Origin: JBCCMB01 sp039026555
GTDB taxonomy: Bacteria > Pseudomonadota > Alphaproteobacteria > Caulobacterales > Hyphomonadaceae
Assembly: GCA_039026555.1 (NCBI GenBank)
Contig: JBCCMB010000011.1
Coordinates: 1 to 40,064, forward strand
Direction: 5' to 3'
Length of the DNA: 40,064 nt
Under the pieces are notes generated by a model. The model did not search any database, was not told the DNA's origin, and saw only the letters and a program-made list of their open reading frames with translations. Within the stretch, counting starts at the first letter, position 1. Each line of letters starts with the position of its first letter. A program made the translations under genes and the position numbers. Of this stretch, positions 8,793 to 16,875 are shown piece after piece.

Positions 8793-8912
8793 GAGGGGGA
8801 CCTAGCCCGGCGCGCGGAGGATTTCCAATAGGCCGGGTGTATATTGATTAGAAACACCGCCATTATGCCGGCGCGCCGCTCAGCAAAGGCGCAAGTTTTT
8901 GGATGCTTGATC

Positions 8913-9182
8913 ATGACGACATCTAAGGAGGCTTGGATCGCGGCCTTAACACGCGCTGCTTTGCCAGGCGCAGCGAAAGTCCGGTTTTCGCGAACGCCGC
9001 AACCCGATGGCGTAAGCTACGCCCTGTTCAGCCGAACCGCAGAAAATGAATCCATCGGAGATGATCGCGATTATGATCTCCTAAAAGCGGCGATGTCCCC
9101 GTTGGAGCGCTTGAGCGAGGCCGAGGAAGGCGCATTCACCTATGAATTGGATCTGGAAACCAACGCGCTGACGCGGCGCTAG
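8913..9182 (+). CDS. Small conserved-looking protein of unknown function
   Basis: The predicted 89-residue, acidic, soluble protein begins MTTSKEAWIAALTRAALPG and contains no motif I recognise. The open frame extends upstream to 8844, but those residues look like non-coding translation, and the ATG at 8913 gives a natural helix start. The text has alternating hydrophobic and charged segments (DRDYDLLKAAMSPLERLSEAEEGAFTYEL is helical then strand-like), and codon third positions are GC-rich, like its neighbours. It is flanked by MATE (divergent) and arsM (convergent). Its TAG stop shares the palindromic CTAG at 9179-9182 with arsM's stop. Function is unknown. Confidence 0.6.
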   Translation: MTTSKEAWIAALTRAALPGAAKVRFSRTPQPDGVSYALFSRTAENESIGDDRDYDLLKAAMSPLERLSEAEEGAFTYELDLETNALTRR

Positions 9183-10234
9183 CAGCATCCGCCGGCGGGC
9201 GCGGCGTCGGGAATTTCAGTTTCCGCAAAAACGTCGGGCGCACCGCAGCCTGGAAACGCGCCGAAATGCGTTTCGCCATCACCGACAACGTCAAAATAGG
9301 GTGCAAAGCGCGTTCGCTTGAGCATGGCGATGGTGTTTCCGCACGCCGGAAAAACACGGCCAGCTTCAATTTCGTGTTCGACGTCGAGCTTAAAGACGCG
9401 CTCCATGCCCGGAACACCGCCATTATAGATAACCGCTTGGCCGTAATCTTCGCACGCGGGCTCTAGAGTTTCGAGCTTCATCAAACGTGCGGTGACCGAT
9501 GCGAAGCGGATCGGACGCGTCTTTTCGATCATGTCTTTGGAGACGATCTCGATCGGTCGGTGCTCCACGACGCGCGGGTCGGCAAATCCACTGGACTTTA
9601 TCAACTCATTGTAATCATTCCAGTAAAGCGCGCCTGAGAGGCACTCGCCGTAGAGTTCAGGATCTGCGCGCAAAGTTTCGGGCATCCTGCGATCCGCATA
9701 GACGTCCGCAAAGTAAAGCTCGCCGCCAGGTTTGAGTAGGCGATAGGCCGACTTAAACACGGCGGGCTTGTCGACACATAAATTGATCACGCAATTTGAG
9801 ATGATGAGATCGAAGCTTTCGGCGTCTAGATCCAGCGCATCCAAATCCTCCAAATAGCCTTCAAGGAAGCGTGTGTTTGGCGCGTCATAGCCAAATGCGT
9901 CGGCGTGCCAAGCTTCATGGTCGCGTGCGACCGCCAATTGCTCCGGCGTCATGTCCACCCCTACCACCGAGCCGTTGGGGCCCACCAATCTCGCAAGTGC
10001 GAAAACGTCGCGACCCGCGCCGCAGCCTAAATCAAGGACACGCAATCCTTTCAGCAGAGAGGGAATCGCTAAACCGCAGCCATAATAGCGCGCTGAAACA
10101 TCCGGATGGACTTGCGACAAAGCCTCAGCGATTTCGCGCGGAGGAGCGGCGAGGGTGGAGCACGCGTCTGTTTTCAAATCGCTAGAAGATTGAAGTGTTT
10201 GACCATAATAGGCTTTGACAGTCTCGATGTTCAT
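9179..10234 (-). CDS. arsM: Arsenite S-adenosylmethionine methyltransferase
   Basis: ArsM methylates As(III) with SAM to mono-, di- and trimethylated arsenicals, a detoxification route. The 351 residues start with YYG..LQSSSDLKTDAC. The SAM-binding fold has VLDLGCGAGRD (67-76) and GVDMTPEQL. The four conserved As-binding/redox cysteines are all present: Cys25, Cys53 (YYGCG), Cys148 (ISNCVINL) and Cys198 (GECLSGALYW). The family's C-terminal domain is there (CEDYGQAVIYNGGVPG, then EAGRVFPACGNTIAML), and the protein ends in GGCC. No arsR, arsC or arsenite pump lies nearby, so it is an orphan ars gene here. It converges with the small unknown gene, sharing the CTAG stop palindrome. Confidence 0.95.
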   Translation of the reverse strand: MNIETVKAYYGQTLQSSSDLKTDACSTLAAPPREIAEALSQVHPDVSARYYGCGLAIPSLLKGLRVLDLGCGAGRDVFALARLVGPNGSVVGVDMTPEQLAVARDHEAWHADAFGYDAPNTRFLEGYLEDLDALDLDAESFDLIISNCVINLCVDKPAVFKSAYRLLKPGGELYFADVYADRRMPETLRADPELYGECLSGALYWNDYNELIKSSGFADPRVVEHRPIEIVSKDMIEKTRPIRFASVTARLMKLETLEPACEDYGQAVIYNGGVPGMERVFKLDVEHEIEAGRVFPACGNTIAMLKRTRFAPYFDVVGDGETHFGAFPGCGAPDVFAETEIPDAAPAGGCC

Positions 10235-10495
10235 CGAAGCGGCTCCTACTTAACGCCAGATTTAATGTCTTGTGGCATTACCCGGCTTAGTCGGAACCGT
10301 GATCACGGCCAAGATGCGGGTAAACACATGGACGTGAGCACACGGCGAAGAGATGAAATTTCTTGATGCGGCGCCTGCGAATAGGCTAAACCGCAGCGAA
10401 AATGGCAGTTTTACGCTTTTCGAGGCGCGCGGGGCGACCCATGTCTGCGAATGGCGAGCGGAACTGCTCAAAAAGACTAGGGATTGGAGGGGTTC

Positions 10496-10855
10496 ATGCT
10501 CCTGACAATGATGAAGGCCAAGCTACACCGCGCGGCGGTGACGCAATGCGACCTTCACTATGAAGGATCCGTGTCGATCGACCAGAACTTGCTCGACGCC
10601 TCCGGCATTATCCCGAATGAGCGCGTGGACATTTGGAACATCACCAATGGTGCACGCCTTTCGACCTACGCCATTGAAGCGCCGAGGGGATCACGCACAA
10701 TTGGCGTGAACGGCGCAGCCGCTCGGTTTTTCCAAGTGGGCGACCGGATTATCATCACGACTTTCGGGCAAATCGAGGACGACAAGGCGCGTCAACACGC
10801 GCCGACCGTCGTCATGCTGGATGATAACAACGACATCGTCCCGCACGTCGCTTAA
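10496..10855 (+). CDS. panD: Aspartate 1-decarboxylase
   Basis: PanD is a pyruvoyl enzyme that decarboxylates L-aspartate to beta-alanine for pantothenate and coenzyme A. The 119 residues align with E. coli PanD from the first residue (MLLTMMKAKLHRA against MIRTMLQGKLHRV). The self-cleavage site is at the same place: Gly24-Ser25 in LHYEGS, where Ser25 becomes the pyruvoyl group. Further family blocks are IPNERVDIWNITNGAR, INGAAAR-like GVNGAAARFFQVGDRIIITTFG (66-88) and a C-terminal PTVVMLDDNN. An open frame begins at TTG 10484, but the GGAGGGG ribosome site (10486-10492) and the family start favour ATG 10496. It stands alone, divergent from arsM and convergent with the SIMPL gene; panB and panC are not in view. 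Confidence 0.96.
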   Translation: MLLTMMKAKLHRAAVTQCDLHYEGSVSIDQNLLDASGIIPNERVDIWNITNGARLSTYAIEAPRGSRTIGVNGAAARFFQVGDRIIITTFGQIEDDKARQHAPTVVMLDDNNDIVPHVA

Positions 10856-10865
10856 GCGGTGAGAC

Positions 10866-11618
10866 TTACTTCACCAGCTCCAACATCACGCTAACGGACG
10901 CCGAATAGCTGACTTCGCCCGCTGAAATTGGGGTCGACGGCGCAGATTCCATGTCGGACATGCGCGCCATAGCGACCGGCATCGGGCCAGGGTTCCATCC
11001 ACCGTCTTCGCTGATCGTGACAATCCGCTCGACTTGGTATCCGGCCGCCTCAGCATAGAGTTCCGCTTTCGCGAGCGCATCCTTCATCGCGCTGGCGCGC
11101 GCTTCGGCGATGGCTGCGGTAGGGTCATCCAGGCCGAAGGATACAGAGTTGATCTGATTGCCGCCGGCGCGAACGACGGCGTCCATGGCGTCGCCTAAAT
11201 TTTCGAGATCGCGAACAATAACCGTCAGCTGGTTTGAGGCGGTGTAGCCTATCAGCAAAGGCCCGCCGTCCGAGTTCCGCTTGCTGGAATAATCATAGCG
11301 GGGATTAAGGCTTAAATTGCTTGTCTGCATGTCCTTTTCGGCGATGTCGGCCTCCGCCAGCGCCTCAAACACGCCGGTCATCCGGCTGGCTTGTTCTTCC
11401 ATCGCATCTGTCGCCGTGCGGCCTTCAACGGTGACGCCGACGCTGATCATGGCGATGTCGGGCGCGCGCTCAACGCTCCCATTGCCGGTTAAGGAGAGCG
11501 TTGTTTCGCGTTGAATGCTTGTTTCTGCATTAGCGGTCTGCGCAATCGCGGGCGAGGGGGCGGTTGCGCAGGCGGCGCCCATAGCGAGCGCGGCGATCGC
11601 GCCGGCAATTCGTGTCAT
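10866..11618 (-). CDS. Periplasmic SIMPL-domain (DUF541) protein
   Basis: The 250-residue secreted protein begins with a signal peptide (MTRIAGAIAALAMGAACATA, cleavage likely after AIA near residue 27). It is followed by one SIMPL domain: ISVTGNG-like LSLTGNGSVERAPDIAMISVGV, here split as residues 42-63, then NLSLNPRYDY, GYTASNQLTV and the ALAKAELYAEAAGYQVERIV helix. SIMPL/DUF541 proteins (YggE, BP26/Omp28) sit in the periplasm or outer membrane and are linked to oxidative stress; their exact role is unsettled. The frame is open further upstream to 11810, across the tRNA gene, so the start at 11618 was chosen. It has a GGGAG ribosome site and begins the signal peptide. Confidence 0.9.
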   Translation of the reverse strand: MTRIAGAIAALAMGAACATAPSPAIAQTANAETSIQRETTLSLTGNGSVERAPDIAMISVGVTVEGRTATDAMEEQASRMTGVFEALAEADIAEKDMQTSNLSLNPRYDYSSKRNSDGGPLLIGYTASNQLTVIVRDLENLGDAMDAVVRAGGNQINSVSFGLDDPTAAIAEARASAMKDALAKAELYAEAAGYQVERIVTISEDGGWNPGPMPVAMARMSDMESAPSTPISAGEVSYSASVSVMLELVK

Positions 11619-11752
11619 TTTCGTCTCCCTGTCGTGTCGGCGACAAGAAGGACGCAAGTTTGCGGCGCGTTCAAGGCCGAGTTTGGGCGCACGCAGCGTG
11701 GTGCGAGATATGACTTTCGTAAGATAGCGAAATGAGTATGGTGTCGCCGCGC

Positions 11753-11828
11753 GGGCCCGTAGCTCAACGGTTAGAGCAGACCGCTCATAACGGTTTGGTT
11801 GGGGGTTCAAATCCCTCCGGGCCTACCA
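11753..11828 (+). tRNA. tRNA with CAT anticodon, probably tRNA-Ile2 (lysidine type)
   Basis: A full 76-nt cloverleaf with encoded CCA: acceptor GGGCCCG/CGGGCCT, D-stem GCTC/GAGC, anticodon stem GACCG/CGGTT with loop CTCATAA (anticodon CAT), variable loop TGGTT and T-arm with TTCAAAT. The acceptor has C4-G69 and C5-G68 as in tRNA-Ile2, where TilS changes C34 to lysidine so that AUA is read as Ile. Elongator tRNA-Met usually differs at those pairs. No initiator feature (GGG/CCC anticodon-stem pairs) is seen. The first pair is an unusual G1.U72. Ile2 is the better call but elongator Met cannot be excluded by eye. Confidence 0.9.
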
Positions 11829-11855
11829 CGCGCGTTTATACCCCCCTTTGTTCGG

Positions 11856-12866
11856 CTAGAGATTGCGGGGATCCACCACGCCGCCGATGAGGTTTTGGTT
11901 TCTCAATTTGTCGTCCAGACCCCCGCGTTGGGCCTGAAGGTCCGCTGCGGCCCGATCGAGGGCGCGTTTGCGCTGACGCGCGGCGGCGACCGCATCCCCC
12001 GGCGATACGGCCGCGAACCGCACCTTATCGCCGATCCTCTTTTGCACCATGGCGTCCTGATCGGCCGAGATCAGCACGCCAATTTTAGGATACCCGCCTG
12101 TGGTCTGATGGTCCGCGAGCAAACAAATAGGATCGCCATGGCCAGGCACTTGAAGCGATCCGCGTACAATCGGCTCGCTTGGCATGTCTAGCTCGCTCCC
12201 AATCTCCAGCTTGGGGCCGGACAACCGCACGCCCATACGGTCGTAATCCGGTGTGAGCTTAAATGGCTCCGAAACGAGCGCTTCTAGCGCTTTAGCCGCG
12301 AAGAAACGCTCCTGCGGTCCTACGACCAGTCTTAACCGATCCTGTCGAAACAAGGCCTCCGACAGCTCAAACCCACGATCGAGGCCGGGCGTCGCCTGCG
12401 CGTTGCGGACCGTGAGTTCGTCGCCAGGACGAAATGGGCGGCCGCGCACCTCAGCGGGCGTATAGACCGCACGGCTGCCTAACCAAGACGATGTATGCGG
12501 GATCCCGCGAAAACCGATATAACACCAACTGCCCCAAGCTCCGGGTCGGATCTGAAGTTGTGTCCCGGTCTCCAGCGTAAAGACGGCGTTAGACGGCAGG
12601 CGCATTGTATCCGCCCGAACATCGAAAGCGCCGCCAAACACGCCCATCGTCAGAGATCCGCCCAGGCAGGTCAGCTTTAAACCGCCGATTGACGTTTCGA
12701 TCGCGGCTGCATATGCCGGATTGCCGAGTGCGGCGTTTAACAATGCGAAGCTGGCGCGATCCATCGGTCCCGATTGAGACACGCCGTAACGCGAATAGCC
12801 GATCCGCCCGCGATCTTGAAGGCTCGTGAGCGGGCCGCATTGGTCGATGCGCAGCGTCACATTCAT
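11856..12866 (-). CDS. pxpC: 5-oxoprolinase subunit C (biotin-dependent carboxylase-like)
   Basis: PxpC, also known as KipA/YbgK-type, works with PxpA and PxpB to open 5-oxo-L-proline to L-glutamate using ATP, recycling the pyroglutamate that forms spontaneously from glutamine. The 336-residue length fits. Motifs include the start CGPLTSLQDRGRIGYSRYGV, which spans residues 10-29, then SGPMDRASF, the ETSIGGLKL region, GDELTV and the conserved YDRMGVRLSGPKL and IVRGSLQVPGHGDPICLLADHQTTGGYPKIG blocks (the latter at about 231-260). The start is 3 bp after the pxpB stop, so translation is likely coupled. It is the last gene of pxpA-pxpB-pxpC. Confidence 0.95.
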   Translation of the reverse strand: MNVTLRIDQCGPLTSLQDRGRIGYSRYGVSQSGPMDRASFALLNAALGNPAYAAAIETSIGGLKLTCLGGSLTMGVFGGAFDVRADTMRLPSNAVFTLETGTQLQIRPGAWGSWCYIGFRGIPHTSSWLGSRAVYTPAEVRGRPFRPGDELTVRNAQATPGLDRGFELSEALFRQDRLRLVVGPQERFFAAKALEALVSEPFKLTPDYDRMGVRLSGPKLEIGSELDMPSEPIVRGSLQVPGHGDPICLLADHQTTGGYPKIGVLISADQDAMVQKRIGDKVRFAAVSPGDAVAAARQRKRALDRAAADLQAQRGGLDDKLRNQNLIGGVVDPRNL

Positions 12867-12869
12867 CGC

Positions 12870-13562
12870 TTAAGCCTGAAGCGAGGCGAGTTTATCGGCG
12901 TCGACCGGTTCAAAATGGATCTCGTCGCCAATCTCGAAAGCGAAGGGTTTGTCCGCGTCTGCGTCCAGCGGCGTAAAGGCTGCGCGGCCGATCACCCACC
13001 AACCGGTTGGCAATGTGAGGGTAGAAATCAGACATTGTCCGCCTGCGATCATCACGCTGCCGGCGGGCACGCCCCGAACGGCTGTCGTCTTACGCGGGAT
13101 TTGAAGAGCCCTTGGAACACCCGTCAGATAAGCATAGCCGGGCGCGAACCCATACATTCCAACGCGATAGGTTGAGTTCGAATGCGTGTCGATGATGTCC
13201 GACGGCGCTATCCCGACGCGCTCCGACAGCTCGGAAAGGTCTGGGGCGAAACTCTCATCATAGCAGACCGGAACACGCCAAACTTCACCTGCGCTGCGCG
13301 GTCTGGCCGACGCGGACAGATGATCCCGAATGGCTGTTGCGCAGGTTTCAAACTCAGTCTCCAGCGGGTCATATCGCACGAGCAAGGACGTTAGAGCGGG
13401 GATGGTTTCCACAAGTCCAGCAGTGTTTGACGCGCTCAGCCCGCCGTCTAGCGCTCGGATTTTGTGTGCGATCGCGTCTTTGTCCGCCGCGTCGGCGAAA
13501 TCCACGAGGACACCGACATCGCCGACCGGACGCAGCTGAGGCGATAAGCCCGTTTCAGACAT
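12870..13562 (-). CDS. pxpB: 5-oxoprolinase subunit B
   Basis: PxpB (KipI-type, 230 residues) forms the carboxylase-like complex with PxpC. The N-terminal part resembles the KipI N-terminal fold (GDVGVLVDFADAADKDA). The cyclophilin-like C-terminal part contains the signature MYGFAPGYAYLTGVP, IPRKTTAVRGVPAGSVMIAG and GGQCLISTLTLPTGWWVIGR. It overlaps the end of pxpA by 8 bp and is followed 3 bp later by pxpC, so all three subunits are probably made from one transcript in fixed ratio. In Bacillus, KipI-KipA were first described as regulators of a sporulation kinase; that role does not apply here because pxpA is present. Confidence 0.95.
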   Translation of the reverse strand: MSETGLSPQLRPVGDVGVLVDFADAADKDAIAHKIRALDGGLSASNTAGLVETIPALTSLLVRYDPLETEFETCATAIRDHLSASARPRSAGEVWRVPVCYDESFAPDLSELSERVGIAPSDIIDTHSNSTYRVGMYGFAPGYAYLTGVPRALQIPRKTTAVRGVPAGSVMIAGGQCLISTLTLPTGWWVIGRAAFTPLDADADKPFAFEIGDEIHFEPVDADKLASLQA

Positions 13563-14319
13563 TTGCTTGCAGAGGCGCGAAGGGCGTTATGGCTATGTTG
13601 CGCGCTTCCAGCAGCCTGCGGATCGCGCGCGCCATCTCGATAGCATTTTCGCTATCGCCGTGAACACAGATGGAATGAGCGCTGAGCCTGACATACCCGC
13701 CGCCCGCAGTCGGCATCTCACCGGTGTCGAAAAAATGCTCCAGGCGCGCGCGCGCCTCGTCTGGACGTTCGATCACAGCCTCCGGCGACCCGCGTGGGAC
13801 CAGTTGGCCATCAGGCACATAGCCCCTGTCGGCGAAGATCTCTGAGAAGGTCCGACGTCCGGCGTCTCGGGCCACTTGTTCTAGAGCGGACCCGGAGATC
13901 GCCAACACCGCCATGGGCATGGGCGAGAGCGCGTCAAGCGCAGCAACAACGGTGTCGGCGACGCCCTCATCCTGCGCGGCCCAATTGGCGAGCGCGCCGT
14001 GAAGCTTAAGATAAGTTAGCGATGCGCCTACGGAGTGCGCATGCGCCGCAAAGGTTCTCACTTGCGACACAACTAGATCGTGGATCTCGTCCATCGATAC
14101 ATCCAAACGCTTTCGTCCGAAATTTTCCTTGTCCGGAAAACCTGGATGTGCGCCGATCGCAACGCCTCGTTTCAACGCCAGGCGCGCGGTGCGGATCATG
14201 GTCTCTTTGTCGCCCGCATGTCCGCCGCAGGCGATATTGGCGCTGGAGACAATATCCAGCATGGCCGCATCATCGCCGCAGCCTTCGCCTAGATCCGCAT
14301 TAAGATCGATCGCCTGCAT
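13555..14319 (-). CDS. pxpA: 5-oxoprolinase subunit A (LamB/YcsF family)
   Basis: PxpA (254 residues) is the LamB/YcsF-family subunit of the three-part 5-oxoprolinase. The family's N-terminal signature is complete: IDLNADLGEGCGDDAAMLDIV, read at residues 4-24, then SSANIACGGHAGD with conserved Cys and His, VAIGAHPGFPDKENFGRK, and later YLKLHGAL and EIFADRGYVPDGQLVPR. SVCVHGD-like SICVHGD lies near the C-terminus, the catalytic-site block. The start at 14319 has a clear AAGGAG ribosome site. It is first in the pxpABC operon. The operon has no transporter or regulator attached, suggesting a constitutive repair and salvage function. Confidence 0.96.
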   Translation of the reverse strand: MQAIDLNADLGEGCGDDAAMLDIVSSANIACGGHAGDKETMIRTARLALKRGVAIGAHPGFPDKENFGRKRLDVSMDEIHDLVVSQVRTFAAHAHSVGASLTYLKLHGALANWAAQDEGVADTVVAALDALSPMPMAVLAISGSALEQVARDAGRRTFSEIFADRGYVPDGQLVPRGSPEAVIERPDEARARLEHFFDTGEMPTAGGGYVRLSAHSICVHGDSENAIEMARAIRRLLEARNIAITPFAPLQANV

Positions 14320-14360
14320 TCCCGTCTCCTTTTCCGCACACTTTGCGGGAGAAGACGCCC

Positions 14361-14921
14361 CTAGTCGAGGACGATAAAGCGCGCCTCTAAGGCTTCCAGC
14401 GCGTCTTCCGGCGTTTTCGCGTCAGCCACGAGCCGGCGCATTGAGGGCGGTGAAAACCCGCCGGCGATGATGTGATCCATCAGCTCAAAGAACGGGGCCC
14501 AATATTCATCCTCCGACAAAAACGCCATTGGCTTGGCGTGAAGCGACAATTTCGCCCAAGACAGCGTCTCCACCGCTTCTTCTAGCGTTCCTATGCCGCC
14601 GGGAAGGACGATGAAGGCGTCGGATTCGCTAAACAGCAGATTTTTGCGTTCGTGCATCGTGTCCACAATCTGGTGCGGAACGTCTTCATAATGGCCTTCG
14701 ATCTGCTGCAGGAATTTCGGCATAATGCCGAGCACGTCGCCGCCCGCTTTGTGCGCGGCGCGCGCGGTTCGGCCCATCAGGCCGACATCGCCGCCCCCAT
14801 AAACCAACCGCCATCCGCGTCGCGCAATGGCGTCGCCCAGCCGATCGGCAAGCGCGAGATAGGCGTCATCGACGGTGTTTGACGATCCGCAGTAAACGCA
14901 AACGGATTGAATGCCGGACAT
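14361..14921 (-). CDS. LOG-family protein (TIGR00730), possible nucleoside monophosphate phosphoribohydrolase
   Basis: A Rossmann-like protein of the LOG family, whose members cleave the N-glycosidic bond of cytokinin riboside monophosphates or of AMP-like nucleotides. Signature blocks are VCVYCGSS at the start, LVYGGGDVGLMG, then DTMHERKNLL and the PGGIGTLEE motif with the catalytic Glu. The chosen start gives 186 residues (MSGIQSVCVYCGSS). The frame runs back to an ATG at 14966, but GAGGAG six bases before 14921 is a much better ribosome site. It lies on the same strand as pxpABC, 41 bp upstream of pxpA, so it may share that transcript. Cytokinin production should not be assumed, since bacterial LOGs are often general nucleotide hydrolases. 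Confidence 0.9.
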   Translation of the reverse strand: MSGIQSVCVYCGSSNTVDDAYLALADRLGDAIARRGWRLVYGGGDVGLMGRTARAAHKAGGDVLGIMPKFLQQIEGHYEDVPHQIVDTMHERKNLLFSESDAFIVLPGGIGTLEEAVETLSWAKLSLHAKPMAFLSEDEYWAPFFELMDHIIAGGFSPPSMRRLVADAKTPEDALEALEARFIVLD

Positions 14922-15033
14922 TGGCGGCTCCTCTGATGGGCGCTTCGTATAGACGTGTTCGCTCATGGTGTGAAATGACGAGTTCAGCGCTACTGCGCTA
15001 GCGGCGCAGCCGCCGACGCCCTAAATAGCGCGG

Positions 15034-16869
15034 ATGAGTGAGCGACAAACAAACGGCGATATCGATCAAATTGAGAGCCGTGAAGCCGGCGTCGGTACGT
15101 CTTTACTTCGCATTGGCGGCATACTCGCGCGACCAGAATTGGCCCGTTGGCGGTTTCGCATGGCGCTTGCGCTGCTGTTGACCGTAACCGCCAAATTGTT
15201 CGCCGTTTCGGCGCCGGTCTTTTTCGGTGAGGCGATCAACCAGCTAGAAGCCGGAGAGATCGCATTTGCAGTAATCCTGAGCGGGGTTGGATTGTGGGTT
15301 GGCGCGCGGTTTTTATCGACGGCGTTCCCGCAATTGCGCGACGCCTTGTTCGCGCCTGTCAGCCAGGACGCGCAGCGCATAATAGCGGTCGACGCGTTTG
15401 GGCATGCGCAATCGCTGTCTCTGCGCTTCCATCAAACACGTCGCACAGGTGCGCTTAACCGCGTTGTGGAACGGGGCGCGGCGGCCCTGGATTTCTTGTT
15501 GCGCTTTTTGGCGTTCAACATTGGTCCAACCCTGATCGAACTCGCGATCGCCGCGGCCGTTCTTGGCGCAGTTTACGATATCAATCTGGCGTTCGCGGCG
15601 CTGGCCACCGTCTTCGCCTATGGCGTTTTCACCCTCACGGTCACGGAATGGCGAGTAAAACAAAGGCGTCGGCTGAACGAAGCCGACACGGAGCTAAAGG
15701 CTCGGGCCATCGACAGTTTGACGAATTTCGAGACGGTCAAAGCGTTCGCTGCGGAAGAAAGAGAAACCTCGCGATATGACGCCGCGCTTCAGTCTTACAA
15801 TGTTCGCTATGTCGAGACGTCGCGCTCTTTATCTCTGATGAACGCCGGACAAGAGCTGATTATGAATATCGGTCTCCTGTCGGTGGCGGGCTTGGCGGCC
15901 TGGGGCGCTTATCAGGGCCGATTAGGCGTGGGCGACGTCACAGCCGTCGTTTTGATGTTGAGCAATCTCTACCGTCCGCTCAACATTCTCGGCTGGGCGT
16001 GGCGCGAGATTAAGCAAGGCGGCGTGGATCTCGAAAAACTTTATGGTCTGCTCGGCATGGCTGCGGAGGTGACGGACCGGCCAGACGCCAAACCGCTGAC
16101 GATAGCAAACGGAGAAGTGCGATTTGAGGGGGTGGGATTTTCCCATGCCGATCGGTCAGCCGGCTTGATCGATGTAGATTTCGTCGCGCCCGGCGGGGGA
16201 AAATTAGCGCTCGTTGGAGCGTCCGGTTCTGGCAAATCAACGTTGTTGAAGCTCTTATTCCGTTTTTATGACGTGCAACGCGGCCGGGTGTCGATCGATG
16301 GGCAGAATGTCGGAGATGTGACGCAAAGCTCGCTTCGGAACGCTCTGGGCCTCGTGCCTCAGGATGTGGTGCTGTTCAACACAACCATTGCAGACAACAT
16401 CTCGTACGCTAAGCCTGACGCAACGCGCGCGGAGCTTATAGAAGCGGCGCGGCGCGCTCAATTGCTGGAGTTTATTGAGGGATTGCCGCAAGGCTGGGAA
16501 ACGCGCGTCGGCGAGCGCGGCGTAAAACTCTCCGGTGGTGAAAAGCAGCGCCTCGGCATCGCCCGCGCGATTTTGAAAGACCCGCCAATCTTGGTGCTCG
16601 ATGAGGCGACGTCCGCTCTCGATAGCGGAACGGAAGAAGACGTCCAACAAGCGCTCAACGCGGCGTCGCACGGCCGAACCACATTGGTGGTCGCGCACCG
16701 GCTGTCGACGATTGCGGATGCGGACGAGATCATTGTTCTGGATGCGGGACGCGTGGTTGAACGAGGCGACCATCAGAGCCTCATCGCAAAAGACGGGGCG
16801 TATGCTAAAATGTGGGAGCGCCAAGCCAAAAACTCAGACCAAAGCGTCGTTGAGACGGCCGCTCAGTAA
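15034..16869 (+). CDS. Atm1-type ABC exporter (fused membrane and ATPase domains)
   Basis: A 611-residue half-transporter that dimerises. The N-terminal six-helix domain carries the Atm1/HMT1 family signature, residues about 100-250: LRDALFAPVSQDAQR, LRFHQTRRTGALNRVVERG, FLLRFLAFNIGPTL and IDSLTNFETVKAFAAEERE. The ATPase has Walker A GASGSGKST near 393, signature LSGGEKQRLGIARAI near 500, Walker B ILVLDEATSAL, and the H-loop VVAHRLST. Bacterial Atm1 proteins export glutathione polysulfide or metal-glutathione complexes and contribute to metal tolerance. Family membership is clear; the substrate is inferred. It is divergent from the LOG gene (112 bp between the chosen starts) and converges with the DUF2842 gene. 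Confidence 0.94.
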   Translation: MSERQTNGDIDQIESREAGVGTSLLRIGGILARPELARWRFRMALALLLTVTAKLFAVSAPVFFGEAINQLEAGEIAFAVILSGVGLWVGARFLSTAFPQLRDALFAPVSQDAQRIIAVDAFGHAQSLSLRFHQTRRTGALNRVVERGAAALDFLLRFLAFNIGPTLIELAIAAAVLGAVYDINLAFAALATVFAYGVFTLTVTEWRVKQRRRLNEADTELKARAIDSLTNFETVKAFAAEERETSRYDAALQSYNVRYVETSRSLSLMNAGQELIMNIGLLSVAGLAAWGAYQGRLGVGDVTAVVLMLSNLYRPLNILGWAWREIKQGGVDLEKLYGLLGMAAEVTDRPDAKPLTIANGEVRFEGVGFSHADRSAGLIDVDFVAPGGGKLALVGASGSGKSTLLKLLFRFYDVQRGRVSIDGQNVGDVTQSSLRNALGLVPQDVVLFNTTIADNISYAKPDATRAELIEAARRAQLLEFIEGLPQGWETRVGERGVKLSGGEKQRLGIARAILKDPPILVLDEATSALDSGTEEDVQQALNAASHGRTTLVVAHRLSTIADADEIIVLDAGRVVERGDHQSLIAKDGAYAKMWERQAKNSDQSVVETAAQ

Positions 16870-16875
16870 AGCCGC

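Noticed and set aside
10297..10308. Perfect palindrome ccgtgatcacgg between arsM and panD, a possible ArsR-type operator
   Set aside because: A 12-bp palindrome is expected about ten times by chance in 40 kb, it does not resemble a known ArsR site, and no arsR is present.
10353..10505. Open frame of 50 codons between arsM and panD on the + strand
   Set aside because: No ribosome site or recognisable family, and it overlaps the panD ribosome site and start. Most likely the untranslated promoter region of panD.
11619..11810. Extended N-terminus of the SIMPL protein (64 extra residues)
   Set aside because: The extension runs across the tRNA gene, is not family-like, and the signal peptide and ribosome site start at 11618.
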